Shown here in pieces: positions 24,823 through 32,202 of a DNA stretch of 64,000 nt. The stretch lies in assembly GCA_900548195.1 (NCBI GenBank), contig URJQ01000001.1, positions 14,088 through 78,087 of the forward strand. Direction: 5' to 3'. The DNA comes from an uncultured Prevotella sp. (GTDB taxonomy: Bacteria; Bacteroidota; Bacteroidia; Bacteroidales; Bacteroidaceae). A program made the position numbers and the translations under genes. The notes beneath the pieces are model-generated. The model searched no databases. It was not told the origin of the DNA and saw only the letters and a list, made by a program, of their open reading frames with translations. How positions within the stretch are numbered: position 1 is the stretch's first letter; every line of letters starts with the position of its first letter.

Positions 24823-25528
24823 TATGAATGTACTCCAAGAACATCTCCGGCTTGTCATTGACAATGAGTTCTTCAGGGAATTGTGACTCAGCAATGAGGG
24901 GTAGGGCGTATTCATAGTTGGCTACGTCGAATGAGATGTGGGCATCGCTACCGAGGATGATAGGGACATCGTATTTCCGGCAGAGGCGAAGAATCTCCAT
25001 ATTGTTGGCGTATGCCTCCTTCTTTTGTCGCACAGGCTTCAGTGAGGAGGAGTTTATTTCGAGTAGAGTCTGCGTGTCTCTTGCAGCGAGCACAATGGGT
25101 TCGAAGAGTAATTGGGCGGTACCGTCTCCTGGATGTGAGATGATGTCCGTCCATTTATTGTATATGGCTGCGAGCATACCGTCGGTATTTTCGGTTATAG
25201 TGCCTGGCGAGTAGCATAGTTTGTGTATTCCTGCCACTCTTATATCCATCAGTTTGTAGAAGGATTCGTCGAGGTCGAGTGTTCCTTTTGTGTCGAGAAT
25301 ATTGAGCTCTGAACCCATCATGATTCTTACTCCGTACATCTCTCTTGGCACTACGTGCATATTTAGGAAATAGACGAAGGTGGGTCCTCCTGGCAGTGAT
25401 GGAGCGTGATCAGTGATTCCGAGTATCTCCAGTCCTTTCTCTGACGCTGCTTTTGCCATCTCCTGGAGAGAAGAGAAAGCGTGACCTGAGGCTACTGTGT
25501 GGGTGTGGACGTCTAATTTTGGTGTCAT
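24815..25528 (-). CDS. PHP domain phosphohydrolase (YcdX type)
   Basis: A 237-residue cytosolic PHP-fold metallohydrolase. Metal-binding motifs run in order: DVHTHTVASGHAFSSL, ITDHAPSLPG, GSELNI, VAGIHK, IISHPGDG, LEINSSSL and GSDAH. These match the trinuclear-zinc YcdX group of phosphatases, whose physiological substrate is unknown; histidinol phosphatase is less likely. The gene is bracketed by two same-orientation copies of a GAAGAAT element: one supplies its stop codon, the other starts a few bases upstream of its ATG. It follows thiL on the same strand. Confidence 0.85.
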   Translation of the reverse strand: MTPKLDVHTHTVASGHAFSSLQEMAKAASEKGLEILGITDHAPSLPGGPTFVYFLNMHVVPREMYGVRIMMGSELNILDTKGTLDLDESFYKLMDIRVAGIHKLCYSPGTITENTDGMLAAIYNKWTDIISHPGDGTAQLLFEPIVLAARDTQTLLEINSSSLKPVRQKKEAYANNMEILRLCRKYDVPIILGSDAHISFDVANYEYALPLIAESQFPEELIVNDKPEMFLEYIHKK

Positions 25529-25532
25529 TATT

Positions 25533-25696
25533 TTAAATGAAGAATATTCAAAATGAAGAATGTTTTAAATGAAGAATGTAGAATGAAGAATGAAGAATAT
25601 GAGTTAGTCTTGTTTGCTTGAGAAACTCCACTAAGAACCTCAAAGCGAAGAACGTAATCTTTATTCTTCATTCTTCATTCTTCATTCTTCATTTAA
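25533..25696. repeat. GAAGAAT inverted-repeat element, copy 2
   Basis: Arms and core are as in copy 1 (core 25601-25659). It fills almost the whole gap between thiL and the PHP gene. Confidence 0.82.
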
Positions 25697-25711
25697 TGAG
25701 AATGATTTGCT

Positions 25712-26761
25712 TTATGCGTGCTGCCATCCCTGTGCTTTTAGAGGGAATTCCTGACCATCTCTTGTCACCAGAAGAGTGCCGAGTTCCCTCTTTGTGATGT
25801 GGCCAATGATGCGAATATCATCGAGTTCCTTCACTTTCTCATAGTCACCGATAGGGCATGTGAAGAGAAGTTCGTAGTCTTCGCCACCATTTAGGGCGCA
25901 AGTGGAGAGGTTCATGTTCATTTCCTCTGCCATTACTGCAGTCTGATAGTCGATAGGAATCTCTTTTTCGAAGAGTCTGCAACCGGTGTCGCTTTCCTTA
26001 CAGATGTGCATTATCTCAGAGCTGAGACCGTCGGAGATATCTATCATGCTGGTAGGACGGACGCCAGCCTGTCGTAAAGTCTTTAAGATGTCGCCACGAG
26101 CTTCAGGCTGGAGCTGTCTTTCGAGCAGGTATTCCTTGCCAGAGAAGTCAGGTTGGAAATCCACTACGGCATCCTTATTCTTCTTTCTTGCTTCCTGCAA
26201 CTGCATATAATAGACAGATTTTTCACGCTCAAGCAGCTGGAGTCCGCAGTAAGCGGCGCCGAGATTGCCAGAGACGCAGATAAGGTCTGTGTCCTTGGCG
26301 CCCGAACGATAAATGACGTCCTCCTTGTCGGCATCGCCCAATACGGTGATGGAAATGGCGAGACCTGTGAGAGAAGAGGTGGTGTCGCCGCCGACAATAT
26401 CGACATTCCATTTATCGCAAGCCATGCGAAGACCTTCGTAGAAGTCTTCAATATCTTCCACTTTAAATCGTTTTGACAAAGCTATGCTGACAGTCATCTG
26501 GCGTGGTGTGCCTCCCATAGCGAAGATATCGGATATGTTTACCATAGCAGACTTGTAGCCGAGGTGCTTCATATCGACGTAGGTGAGGTCGAAGTGTACC
26601 CCTTCCATTAGCATATCCGTGGAGACGAGAGTCTCTTTATCTCCGTAGTGCATCACTGCGCAGTCGTCTCCTACGCCTTTCTTTGTGCTTTCATTCTTGA
26701 GTTTTATGTCCTTGGTGAGGTGTCCGATAAGGCCAAACTCACCCAATTCCTTTATTTCCAT
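25712..26761 (-). CDS. thiL: Thiamine-monophosphate kinase
   Basis: A 349-residue ThiL: the N-terminal GEFGLIGHL, the metal-rich GVGDDCAVM and LVSTDMLMEGVHFDL, then SAMVNISDIFAMGG, VGGDTTSS, and the C-terminal ISDGLSSEIMHI and GGEDYELLFT. It phosphorylates thiamine phosphate to the diphosphate cofactor with ATP. No other thi gene is nearby. It is 26 bp downstream of lpxK and probably in one operon with it. Confidence 0.93.
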   Translation of the reverse strand: MEIKELGEFGLIGHLTKDIKLKNESTKKGVGDDCAVMHYGDKETLVSTDMLMEGVHFDLTYVDMKHLGYKSAMVNISDIFAMGGTPRQMTVSIALSKRFKVEDIEDFYEGLRMACDKWNVDIVGGDTTSSLTGLAISITVLGDADKEDVIYRSGAKDTDLICVSGNLGAAYCGLQLLEREKSVYYMQLQEARKKNKDAVVDFQPDFSGKEYLLERQLQPEARGDILKTLRQAGVRPTSMIDISDGLSSEIMHICKESDTGCRLFEKEIPIDYQTAVMAEEMNMNLSTCALNGGEDYELLFTCPIGDYEKVKELDDIRIIGHITKRELGTLLVTRDGQEFPLKAQGWQHA

Positions 26762-26787
26762 TATGTTATTATGAATCTATTTTATAA

Positions 26788-27993
26788 TCAGAATTTTATC
26801 TTTTTCGGTTTTTGAGCAGTGTCATTCGAGTCCGTCTTCAGGCTATTCTTCTTGCTGTTGCGTGTCTCTTTCTGCTCGTTGAGCTTCCGATTTTTCTCTT
26901 TTGTCAGTGTGCTGTTTTTAGAATTTTTGTGCACATAGCTGAGAATAGTCTCTTCGAATTTCTCTTGTTTGTCGAGCATCACCTTTACTTTGACAGGCAA
27001 AACGTATAGATTACGCTTCACTTCTTCCGACAATCCCTGCATATTCTCCAGTCGAGTGGCATCCTTTTCCGTAGTGATGATGATGCTTGGAGACGGCATA
27101 GAGGCGAATGTGGAGTTGATTTTCTCCACATCATTGTCAGTAAACTGATGATGATCCGCAAATCTGAGCGGAGTGATGTCTTTGCAATAAGGCTTAAGAT
27201 CCTGCACCATTTGCTCTGGCGATGCGATACCAGTGAGGAGGAGTACGTGCTCTTGTGGCGTGATGTCGCTGAGCGAACGAGTCTTTGTGCCGAAGAGGAG
27301 TCGCATATCGCTGTAGTCCAGTCTGGTGAAATACAGTTGCTGATAGGGGAAAAGATTGAGTGCTCGTGAGAGAACTCTGAACGACATAGGCTTAAGGTCC
27401 TTCGGACACTTGGTGACAATGACGATGTCCGCGCGCGTCTTTCCCTCTTTTGGCTCGCGCAATCGTCCAGCCGGGAGCAGTTTGTCATAGATGATGAGGC
27501 GATGATAATCCACGAGCAGGATGTTGATGCCCGGTTTTACGTAGCGGTGCTGGTAAGCATCGTCGAGCAATATGACGTCAGTGTCCTTAGTCTCGTCATC
27601 AGTAGTGAGTCTTTCTATGCCGTGACAGCGGTCTTTATCCACAGCGACATAGATGTCATTATATTTCTTATGCATCTGGTAAGGCTCGTCGCCGATGTCC
27701 TGCATCATCGTGTCCGGAGCAGAAAGGACGTATCCTTTGCTCTTTCGCTTGTATCCTCTTGAGAGCACAGCCACTTTAGCACGCTTGCGGAGCAGTTCGA
27801 TGAGATACTCCACATGCGGTGTCTTTCCTGATCCGCCCACGGTGATATTACCCACGGAGATAACGGGCACATCAAAAGAGCGGCTCTTCAGTATGCCGAG
27901 GTCGAAGAGACTGTTTCTTATTCCCACTCCTATGCCGTAGAGCCATGAGAGAGGTAATAGCCATTCGTTTATCTTTATGAAATCGCCTTCCAT
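26788..27993 (-). CDS. lpxK: Tetraacyldisaccharide 4'-kinase
   Basis: A 401-residue LpxK. An N-terminal membrane-associated helix (WLLPLSWLYGIGVGIRNSLFD) precedes the P-loop GNITVGGSGKT (48-58), then LSRGYKRKSKGY, DEPYQMHKK, VILLDDAYQHRYV and PAGRLREP. It adds the 4'-phosphate of lipid A at the cytosolic face of the inner membrane. The last 45 or so residues (from about 357) are a Lys/Asn/Ser-rich, low-complexity tail beyond the usual family end. It lies in a minus-strand run after sppA, with a repeat in the 137-bp gap. Confidence 0.92.
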   Translation of the reverse strand: MEGDFIKINEWLLPLSWLYGIGVGIRNSLFDLGILKSRSFDVPVISVGNITVGGSGKTPHVEYLIELLRKRAKVAVLSRGYKRKSKGYVLSAPDTMMQDIGDEPYQMHKKYNDIYVAVDKDRCHGIERLTTDDETKDTDVILLDDAYQHRYVKPGINILLVDYHRLIIYDKLLPAGRLREPKEGKTRADIVIVTKCPKDLKPMSFRVLSRALNLFPYQQLYFTRLDYSDMRLLFGTKTRSLSDITPQEHVLLLTGIASPEQMVQDLKPYCKDITPLRFADHHQFTDNDVEKINSTFASMPSPSIIITTEKDATRLENMQGLSEEVKRNLYVLPVKVKVMLDKQEKFEETILSYVHKNSKNSTLTKEKNRKLNEQKETRNSKKNSLKTDSNDTAQKPKKIKF

Positions 27994-27996
27994 TAC

Positions 27997-28126
27997 TTTG
28001 TTGTTTAGTTGTTTAGTTGTTTAGTTGTTTAGTTGTTTGCTTGACTTGTAGTCTTGTTGTCTTGTTGTTTGATTTTAAGTCTTTCGCATTCAACAAAACC
28101 ACTAAACAACAAAACCACCAAACAAC
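27997..28126. repeat. TTGTTTAG / AACAACCA inverted repeat, copy 2
   Basis: Iterated TTGTTTAG (five units from 27998) faces AACAAAACCACTAAACAAC-type sequence (28091-28126) across a short middle. It occupies the gap between sppA and lpxK, so it would be in their shared mRNA if they are one operon. Confidence 0.75.
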
Positions 28127-28130
28127 TTAA

Positions 28131-29912
28131 TTACCTGACAATCACCTCGTCGAGCATACGAGCCTGCACAGGGCTCATGGAGCGTATGCCGTGCATGATG
28201 GCGAAAGGCTCATAGTATTCGCCGAGCAATAGGCGCATCTGCTCATCGAGATAAGAGCCCCCTCTGCCCTCGCTGAATAAGTTTTCGGTCCAGTCTTTGG
28301 CAATAGGGTAGGAGCAAATGGAGTAGTCCTGCATCTTAGCAAGCTTAGCAGCCTTGGCAATAGCGTCGTCGATACTGCCCAACTGATCGACGAGTCGAAT
28401 CTTGAGAGCATCCTTACCGAGCCATACTCTGCCTTGCGCAATCTTGTCAACGTCAGCCGTTTTCATATTTCTACCTTCTGCAACGCGCTGCAGGAAAGTA
28501 GCATAGCCACGGTTGATGTATTTCTGTAGCAATGCTATCTCATCGTCAGAGAAAGCCCTTGCCATAGGAGTGATGCTCATGTCCGAATGCTTGTTGGTGA
28601 TTACTTTATCGTATTTGAAGCCTAATTTCTCAGTCATCAGTTTGTGAGCGTCAGGGAATGTGCCAAAGATACCGATGCTACCGGTGAGAGTAGTAGGCTC
28701 GGCAACAATCCAAGAAGCGGCACACGACATATAATAACCGCCAGAAGCAGCCATTCCGCCCATAGAAACTACCACAGGTTTCACCTTTTTGAGTTCCATA
28801 ATCTGATGCCACATCTGCTCAGAAGCGTATGCGTCGCCACCGCCGGAGTTGATTCTGATGACCACCGCCTTGACGTTGTCGTCCTTGGCAAGAGCCTCAA
28901 TATCACGGCATACGGTGGGACCTACTATGCCAGCATCGCCCATCAGTACGCCCTGCACCTCTTGCTGCACGATGCTTCCTTCGCAGTAATATACGGCAAT
29001 CTGGTCGCTGTTGTCAGTTTCAATCGAAGCATAATCCACCATCTGTGACACGCTTACCTGCGCAATGGCGTCCTCATCAGCGATTTTCAGTAGTTTCTTT
29101 ATCTCGCCTTTTATTTGGTCAGGGTAGAGAGTAGCGTCGATAAGTCCCTTCTGCTTGTATTCCTTTGTGCTGGAAAACTCCATCACTTGGTCGGCATAGG
29201 CATTGAGAGAGTCAGTAGAAATCTTACGACTCTTGCTCACATCGCTCACAAATCTGTCCCAGATACCATTGAGATATACGCTCACCTGCTCGCGGTTAGC
29301 GTCGCTCATGTGGTCCTCAGTGAAAGTCTCAGTGGCGCTCTTGTATTGTCCCACCTTGACTACTTGTATTTTAACGCCCACTTTATCGAGGAAATCGCGG
29401 ATAAACTGCGGTTGGGTGGACAAGCCATGCCATGACAGCATACCCTTCGGATTGATCCAAACCTTGTCAGCTGCGCTTGCTACATAGTAGGCACCTTGCT
29501 GATAAGTGTCGGCATACGCTACTACAAACTTGCCAGTCTTCTTGAAGTCAAGCAGGAGGTCACGTAATGACTGCAGAGTGGCAGGCGATCCTTCGAGCGT
29601 GTTAGCTTCGATGTAGATGCCCTTTATCTGCTCGCAATCCTTCGCTTTCTGTATCGCTTTGCGAATATTGTCAAGACCTTGTGCTGGTTTTACTTGCCCC
29701 ATCAGCATAGACATCACGTCGTTATCTTCGATGGTGTGGTCGGCAAGAGTGCCATTCAGCTTCAGCACGAGGACTGAGTGTTCGGCTATCTCAGTGGTTT
29801 CGGATGTGGAAAACATTCCTATGATGCTGAACAATAAGCAGATGAATGTGATAAAACCGAAGATGAAGAGTCCTGCGAGCGTGGCAAGAGTGTATTTCAG
29901 GAAATCTCTCAT
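28131..29912 (-). CDS. sppA: Signal peptide peptidase SppA, 67-kDa type
   Basis: A 593-residue inner-membrane serine protease with an N-terminal span (about 8-32) and two tandem S49 domains. The C-terminal domain holds the nucleophile in SMGGMAASGGYYMSCAA; the Lys base of this family comes from the N-terminal domain (within VAYADTYQQGAYYVASAADK). It degrades signal peptides left after processing. The length fits the double-domain form. Promoter -7 box at 29970-29977. It starts the minus-strand run sppA-lpxK-thiL-PHP. Confidence 0.92.
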   Translation of the reverse strand: MRDFLKYTLATLAGLFIFGFITFICLLFSIIGMFSTSETTEIAEHSVLVLKLNGTLADHTIEDNDVMSMLMGQVKPAQGLDNIRKAIQKAKDCEQIKGIYIEANTLEGSPATLQSLRDLLLDFKKTGKFVVAYADTYQQGAYYVASAADKVWINPKGMLSWHGLSTQPQFIRDFLDKVGVKIQVVKVGQYKSATETFTEDHMSDANREQVSVYLNGIWDRFVSDVSKSRKISTDSLNAYADQVMEFSSTKEYKQKGLIDATLYPDQIKGEIKKLLKIADEDAIAQVSVSQMVDYASIETDNSDQIAVYYCEGSIVQQEVQGVLMGDAGIVGPTVCRDIEALAKDDNVKAVVIRINSGGGDAYASEQMWHQIMELKKVKPVVVSMGGMAASGGYYMSCAASWIVAEPTTLTGSIGIFGTFPDAHKLMTEKLGFKYDKVITNKHSDMSITPMARAFSDDEIALLQKYINRGYATFLQRVAEGRNMKTADVDKIAQGRVWLGKDALKIRLVDQLGSIDDAIAKAAKLAKMQDYSICSYPIAKDWTENLFSEGRGGSYLDEQMRLLLGEYYEPFAIMHGIRSMSPVQARMLDEVIVR

Positions 29913-29969
29913 AATGACTAAAAAATATTGTTTGACTATGTGCGTACATTATAATGCACGAATTGCTTG

Positions 29970-29977
29970 CAAATTTA
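29970..29977 (-). promoter_or_regulatory. Promoter -7 element (TAAATTTG) of sppA
   Basis: The minus strand reads TAAATTTGCAAG, 58 bp before the sppA ATG. No clear -33 box. Confidence 0.55.
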
Positions 29978-30111
29978 CTCATTTTTCTTGAGATAATGTC
30001 ATAAAAAACTGAAAATCGTACGTTTCTGTCTTGATATTCTTCATTTTTGTCGGGGGCGCTTTGAATAAAATGGCAATTGGGGGTATCTGATGTTTCTGGT
30101 GTGGGCTTGTT

Positions 30112-30144
30112 ATATCAGCCGGTAACGCGGCTGACACAGTGGCT
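30112..30144. repeat. REP-like element, copy 2 (inverted relative to copy 1)
   Basis: An exact 33-bp reverse complement of 5661-5693, including the internal palindrome. Confidence 0.85.
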
Positions 30145-30149
30145 TGCTT

Positions 30150-30210
30150 AAATGAAGAAGGAAGAATCTGTTAAATGAAGAATGAAGAATGTAGAATGAA
30201 GAATGAAGAA
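30150..30210. repeat. GAAGAAT array without the 59-bp core
   Basis: Five or more GAAGAAT units, some altered, sit between the REP-like copy and a partial REP (GGCTGACACAG at about 30212-30222). The core seen at 24.7 and 25.6 kb is absent here. Confidence 0.7.
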
Positions 30211-30395
30211 TGGCTGACACAGGGGCGGACGATGTGGCTTCCGTTTATATGATTCTTGAGACTAAAAGATGCTGAAGAAGGGATGATATGGATGTGTTAA
30301 CATAATTATACATACGTTAAAATCAAAGGACTTTTTTGTATATAATAATCACGGAAAAATGAAATGAAAATCATGGGGAAATGGCATTTGTGAGT

Positions 30396-30571
30396 GAAAG
30401 CATAGCTATTGGGAGGTGAAAGTATAGCTATTGGGAGGTGAAAGCATAGTTATTAGGTGGCGAAAGCATAGCTTTTACAACGTAAAAACTTGACATTTAG
30501 GCAGTAAAAACTATGCTTTTGCTATGAAAAACGACCGTTTCTGCAATGTAAAAATCAAGCCTAAATCGTAA
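30396..30571. repeat. Array C: eight 22-bp phased units
   Basis: Units start at 30396, 30418, 30440, 30462, 30484, 30506, 30528 and 30550. The first four read GAAAGCATAGCTATTGGGA or close; later ones decay but keep the phase. It lies 205 bp upstream of the acetylesterase gene. Confidence 0.8.
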
Positions 30572-30712
30572 CGTGTTGACCGTTAGACGAATAGAAAAAT
30601 CGACAAAAATGAGCGAGAATCCATTATTCAGGACAGAAATATTTTTGCAGGAAAATATTGCAAGGAAAATGTTAAAATTGGAAGAAAAGAATGATTTTCG
30701 TGATATTATTAG

Positions 30713-30720
30713 TACCTTTG
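30713..30720 (+). promoter_or_regulatory. Promoter -7 element (TACCTTTG) of the pectin-enzyme genes
   Basis: TACCTTTGCAAG is a strong -7 match; the transcript would start about 50 nt before the ATG at 30776. The -33 box is unclear. Confidence 0.65.
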
Positions 30721-30775
30721 CAAGCAAAATATCTTAATCTTTGATTAACATTAAACTAATACAAAACTTAAATTC

Positions 30776-32047
30776 ATGAAAAAAACATTATTGGCGTCAC
30801 TCCTGCTCTGTGCTTCCACATTCGCTGGAGCGCAACAGATGACTTACGACCTGACAAAGAAGCAGCCTACTTACACCGCTGAAGGTGGCTACGGCTACGA
30901 TCTGACCAAAGCTCCTGAGAAGAATAGCAATGATCCATTCTATTTCTCCGTAAAGGTGCCTGACGGAAACTATCGCGTTACCGTAACGTTAGGTAGCAAG
31001 AAAAAAATGGGAGAGACCACTGTACGCGCAGAAAATCGCCGCCTCATGGTGGAGAGATGCGTGACAGGAAAGAATAAATTTGAGACATATTCATTCCTCG
31101 TGCATAAGCACAGCGTGGATATTCCAGCATACACCAACGGCGAGGGCAAGCAGACCAAGCCTTCAAAGGTGAAAATCAAGCAGCGCGAAAACGGTTCGCT
31201 CTCATGGGATGAGAAGTTGACACTTGAGTTTAACGGTTCCAGCCCATGCGTCAAGACCATCACCATCGAGCCGGAGAATGAGGCTCCTACGTTCTATCTC
31301 TGTGGCAACTCCACAGTAGTGGACCAGGCATACGAGCCTTGGGCATCATGGGGACAGATGGTGACACGCTGGTTTGACGACAAGGTCTGCGTGGCAAACT
31401 TCGCCGAGAGCGGACTGACCACCACCACATTCATGGCACAGAACCGTCTGGAAAAGATACTCTCCATGATCCGTCCCGGCGACTACGTGCTCTGCGAGTT
31501 CGGCCATAATGACGAGAAGGAGAAAGGACCTGGCACAGGAGCATGGTATCACTACACTGTAGCGCTGAAGAAGCTCACTGACCTCGTGAAGGCAAAGCAG
31601 GGAAACGTAATCATGTGTACCCCGACCGTTCGTCGTGCATTTGAGAAAGACAATAAGACGGTGCGTGAGACCCACGGAGACTTCCCGGAGGCAATGCGCA
31701 CAATGGCAAAGAGAGAAGGTCTCCCAGTTATAGATCTCAATAAGCAGTCATCTCTCTTGCTTCTCCATACAGGTATGGGAGGTTCGAAGCATATCTACGT
31801 GCAGTATCCTATGGGTACCTTCCCTTGGCAGACTAAGGCTTTCGAAGACAACACCCATTTCACTCCATTCGGTGCTTACGAGCTGTCAAAGCTCGTCATC
31901 CAGGAGCTGAAGAACATGAAGCATCCGCTCGCAGAGCATCTGAGAGACGACTGGACGGACTTCATTCCATACTATCCAGACAACTCTGCTGAGTTCTATT
32001 GGCCACAGTCCATCTTCCATGATGGCGTGAAGCCAGACGGAAACTGA
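30776..32047 (+). CDS. Rhamnogalacturonan acetylesterase (SGNH hydrolase, CE12 type)
   Basis: A 423-residue secreted protein with a signal peptide cleaved near AGAQQ (19-20). An N-terminal beta-sandwich (about 20-165) precedes the SGNH domain. The nucleophile Ser179 is in CGNSTVVDQ (GNS instead of the classical GDS), followed by SWGQM, a Gly/Asn site GHND (Asn245), and Asp358/His361 in DNTHFTPFGAYEL. CE12 enzymes remove acetyl groups from rhamnogalacturonan-I. It starts a plus-strand pectin unit with the PL11 lyase 155 bp downstream. Other acetylated substrates, such as xylan, cannot be excluded. Confidence 0.85.
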   Translation: MKKTLLASLLLCASTFAGAQQMTYDLTKKQPTYTAEGGYGYDLTKAPEKNSNDPFYFSVKVPDGNYRVTVTLGSKKKMGETTVRAENRRLMVERCVTGKNKFETYSFLVHKHSVDIPAYTNGEGKQTKPSKVKIKQRENGSLSWDEKLTLEFNGSSPCVKTITIEPENEAPTFYLCGNSTVVDQAYEPWASWGQMVTRWFDDKVCVANFAESGLTTTTFMAQNRLEKILSMIRPGDYVLCEFGHNDEKEKGPGTGAWYHYTVALKKLTDLVKAKQGNVIMCTPTVRRAFEKDNKTVRETHGDFPEAMRTMAKREGLPVIDLNKQSSLLLLHTGMGGSKHIYVQYPMGTFPWQTKAFEDNTHFTPFGAYELSKLVIQELKNMKHPLAEHLRDDWTDFIPYYPDNSAEFYWPQSIFHDGVKPDGN

Positions 32048-32057
32048 TGTTTCCTAC

Positions 32058-32097
32058 ATGCCGTTCCTCCCTCCTTCAGCGGAGAGAGGAATGGCAT
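32058..32097 (+). terminator. Hairpin after the acetylesterase gene
   Basis: ATGCCGTTCCTC (from 32058) pairs with GAGGAATGGCAT (to 32097), with an inner CCTCC/GGAGAG arm. No T-run follows, so it may act as an mRNA 3'-end stabiliser rather than a full terminator. Confidence 0.5.
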
Positions 32098-32131
32098 TCC
32101 CCCACAGTCATGTCCCCTTTGCGACAAAGGT

Positions 32132-32164
32132 GAGCCACTGTGTCAGCCGCTTCAGCGGTTGACA
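32132..32164. repeat. REP-like element, partial copy 3
   Basis: GAGCCACTGTGTCAGCCG is followed by a different internal hairpin (CCGC-TTCA-GCGG). The 5' part is the same as at 5660-5693; the loop part has changed. Confidence 0.7.
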
Positions 32165-32202
32165 GCTACTGACAGGATATACTAACAATCAATATTTACA
32201 AG

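Larger units (their letters stand above)
29913..30775. other. Divergent intergenic region with nested repeats
   Basis: No gene is supported in 863 bases. In order: the sppA promoter, a REP-like element (30112-30144), a GAAGAAT array (30150-30210), a partial second REP (about 30211-30222), the 22-bp phased array C (30396-30571), and the promoter of the acetylesterase (30713-30720). A 76-codon minus-strand frame at 30497-30727 runs through array C and that promoter and was rejected. Confidence 0.75.

Noticed and set aside
30497..30727. Minus-strand open frame of 76 codons in the sppA-esterase gap
   Set aside because: It runs through array C and the promoter of the esterase gene; the composition is Phe/Ile/Ser rich, as expected from AT-rich DNA.
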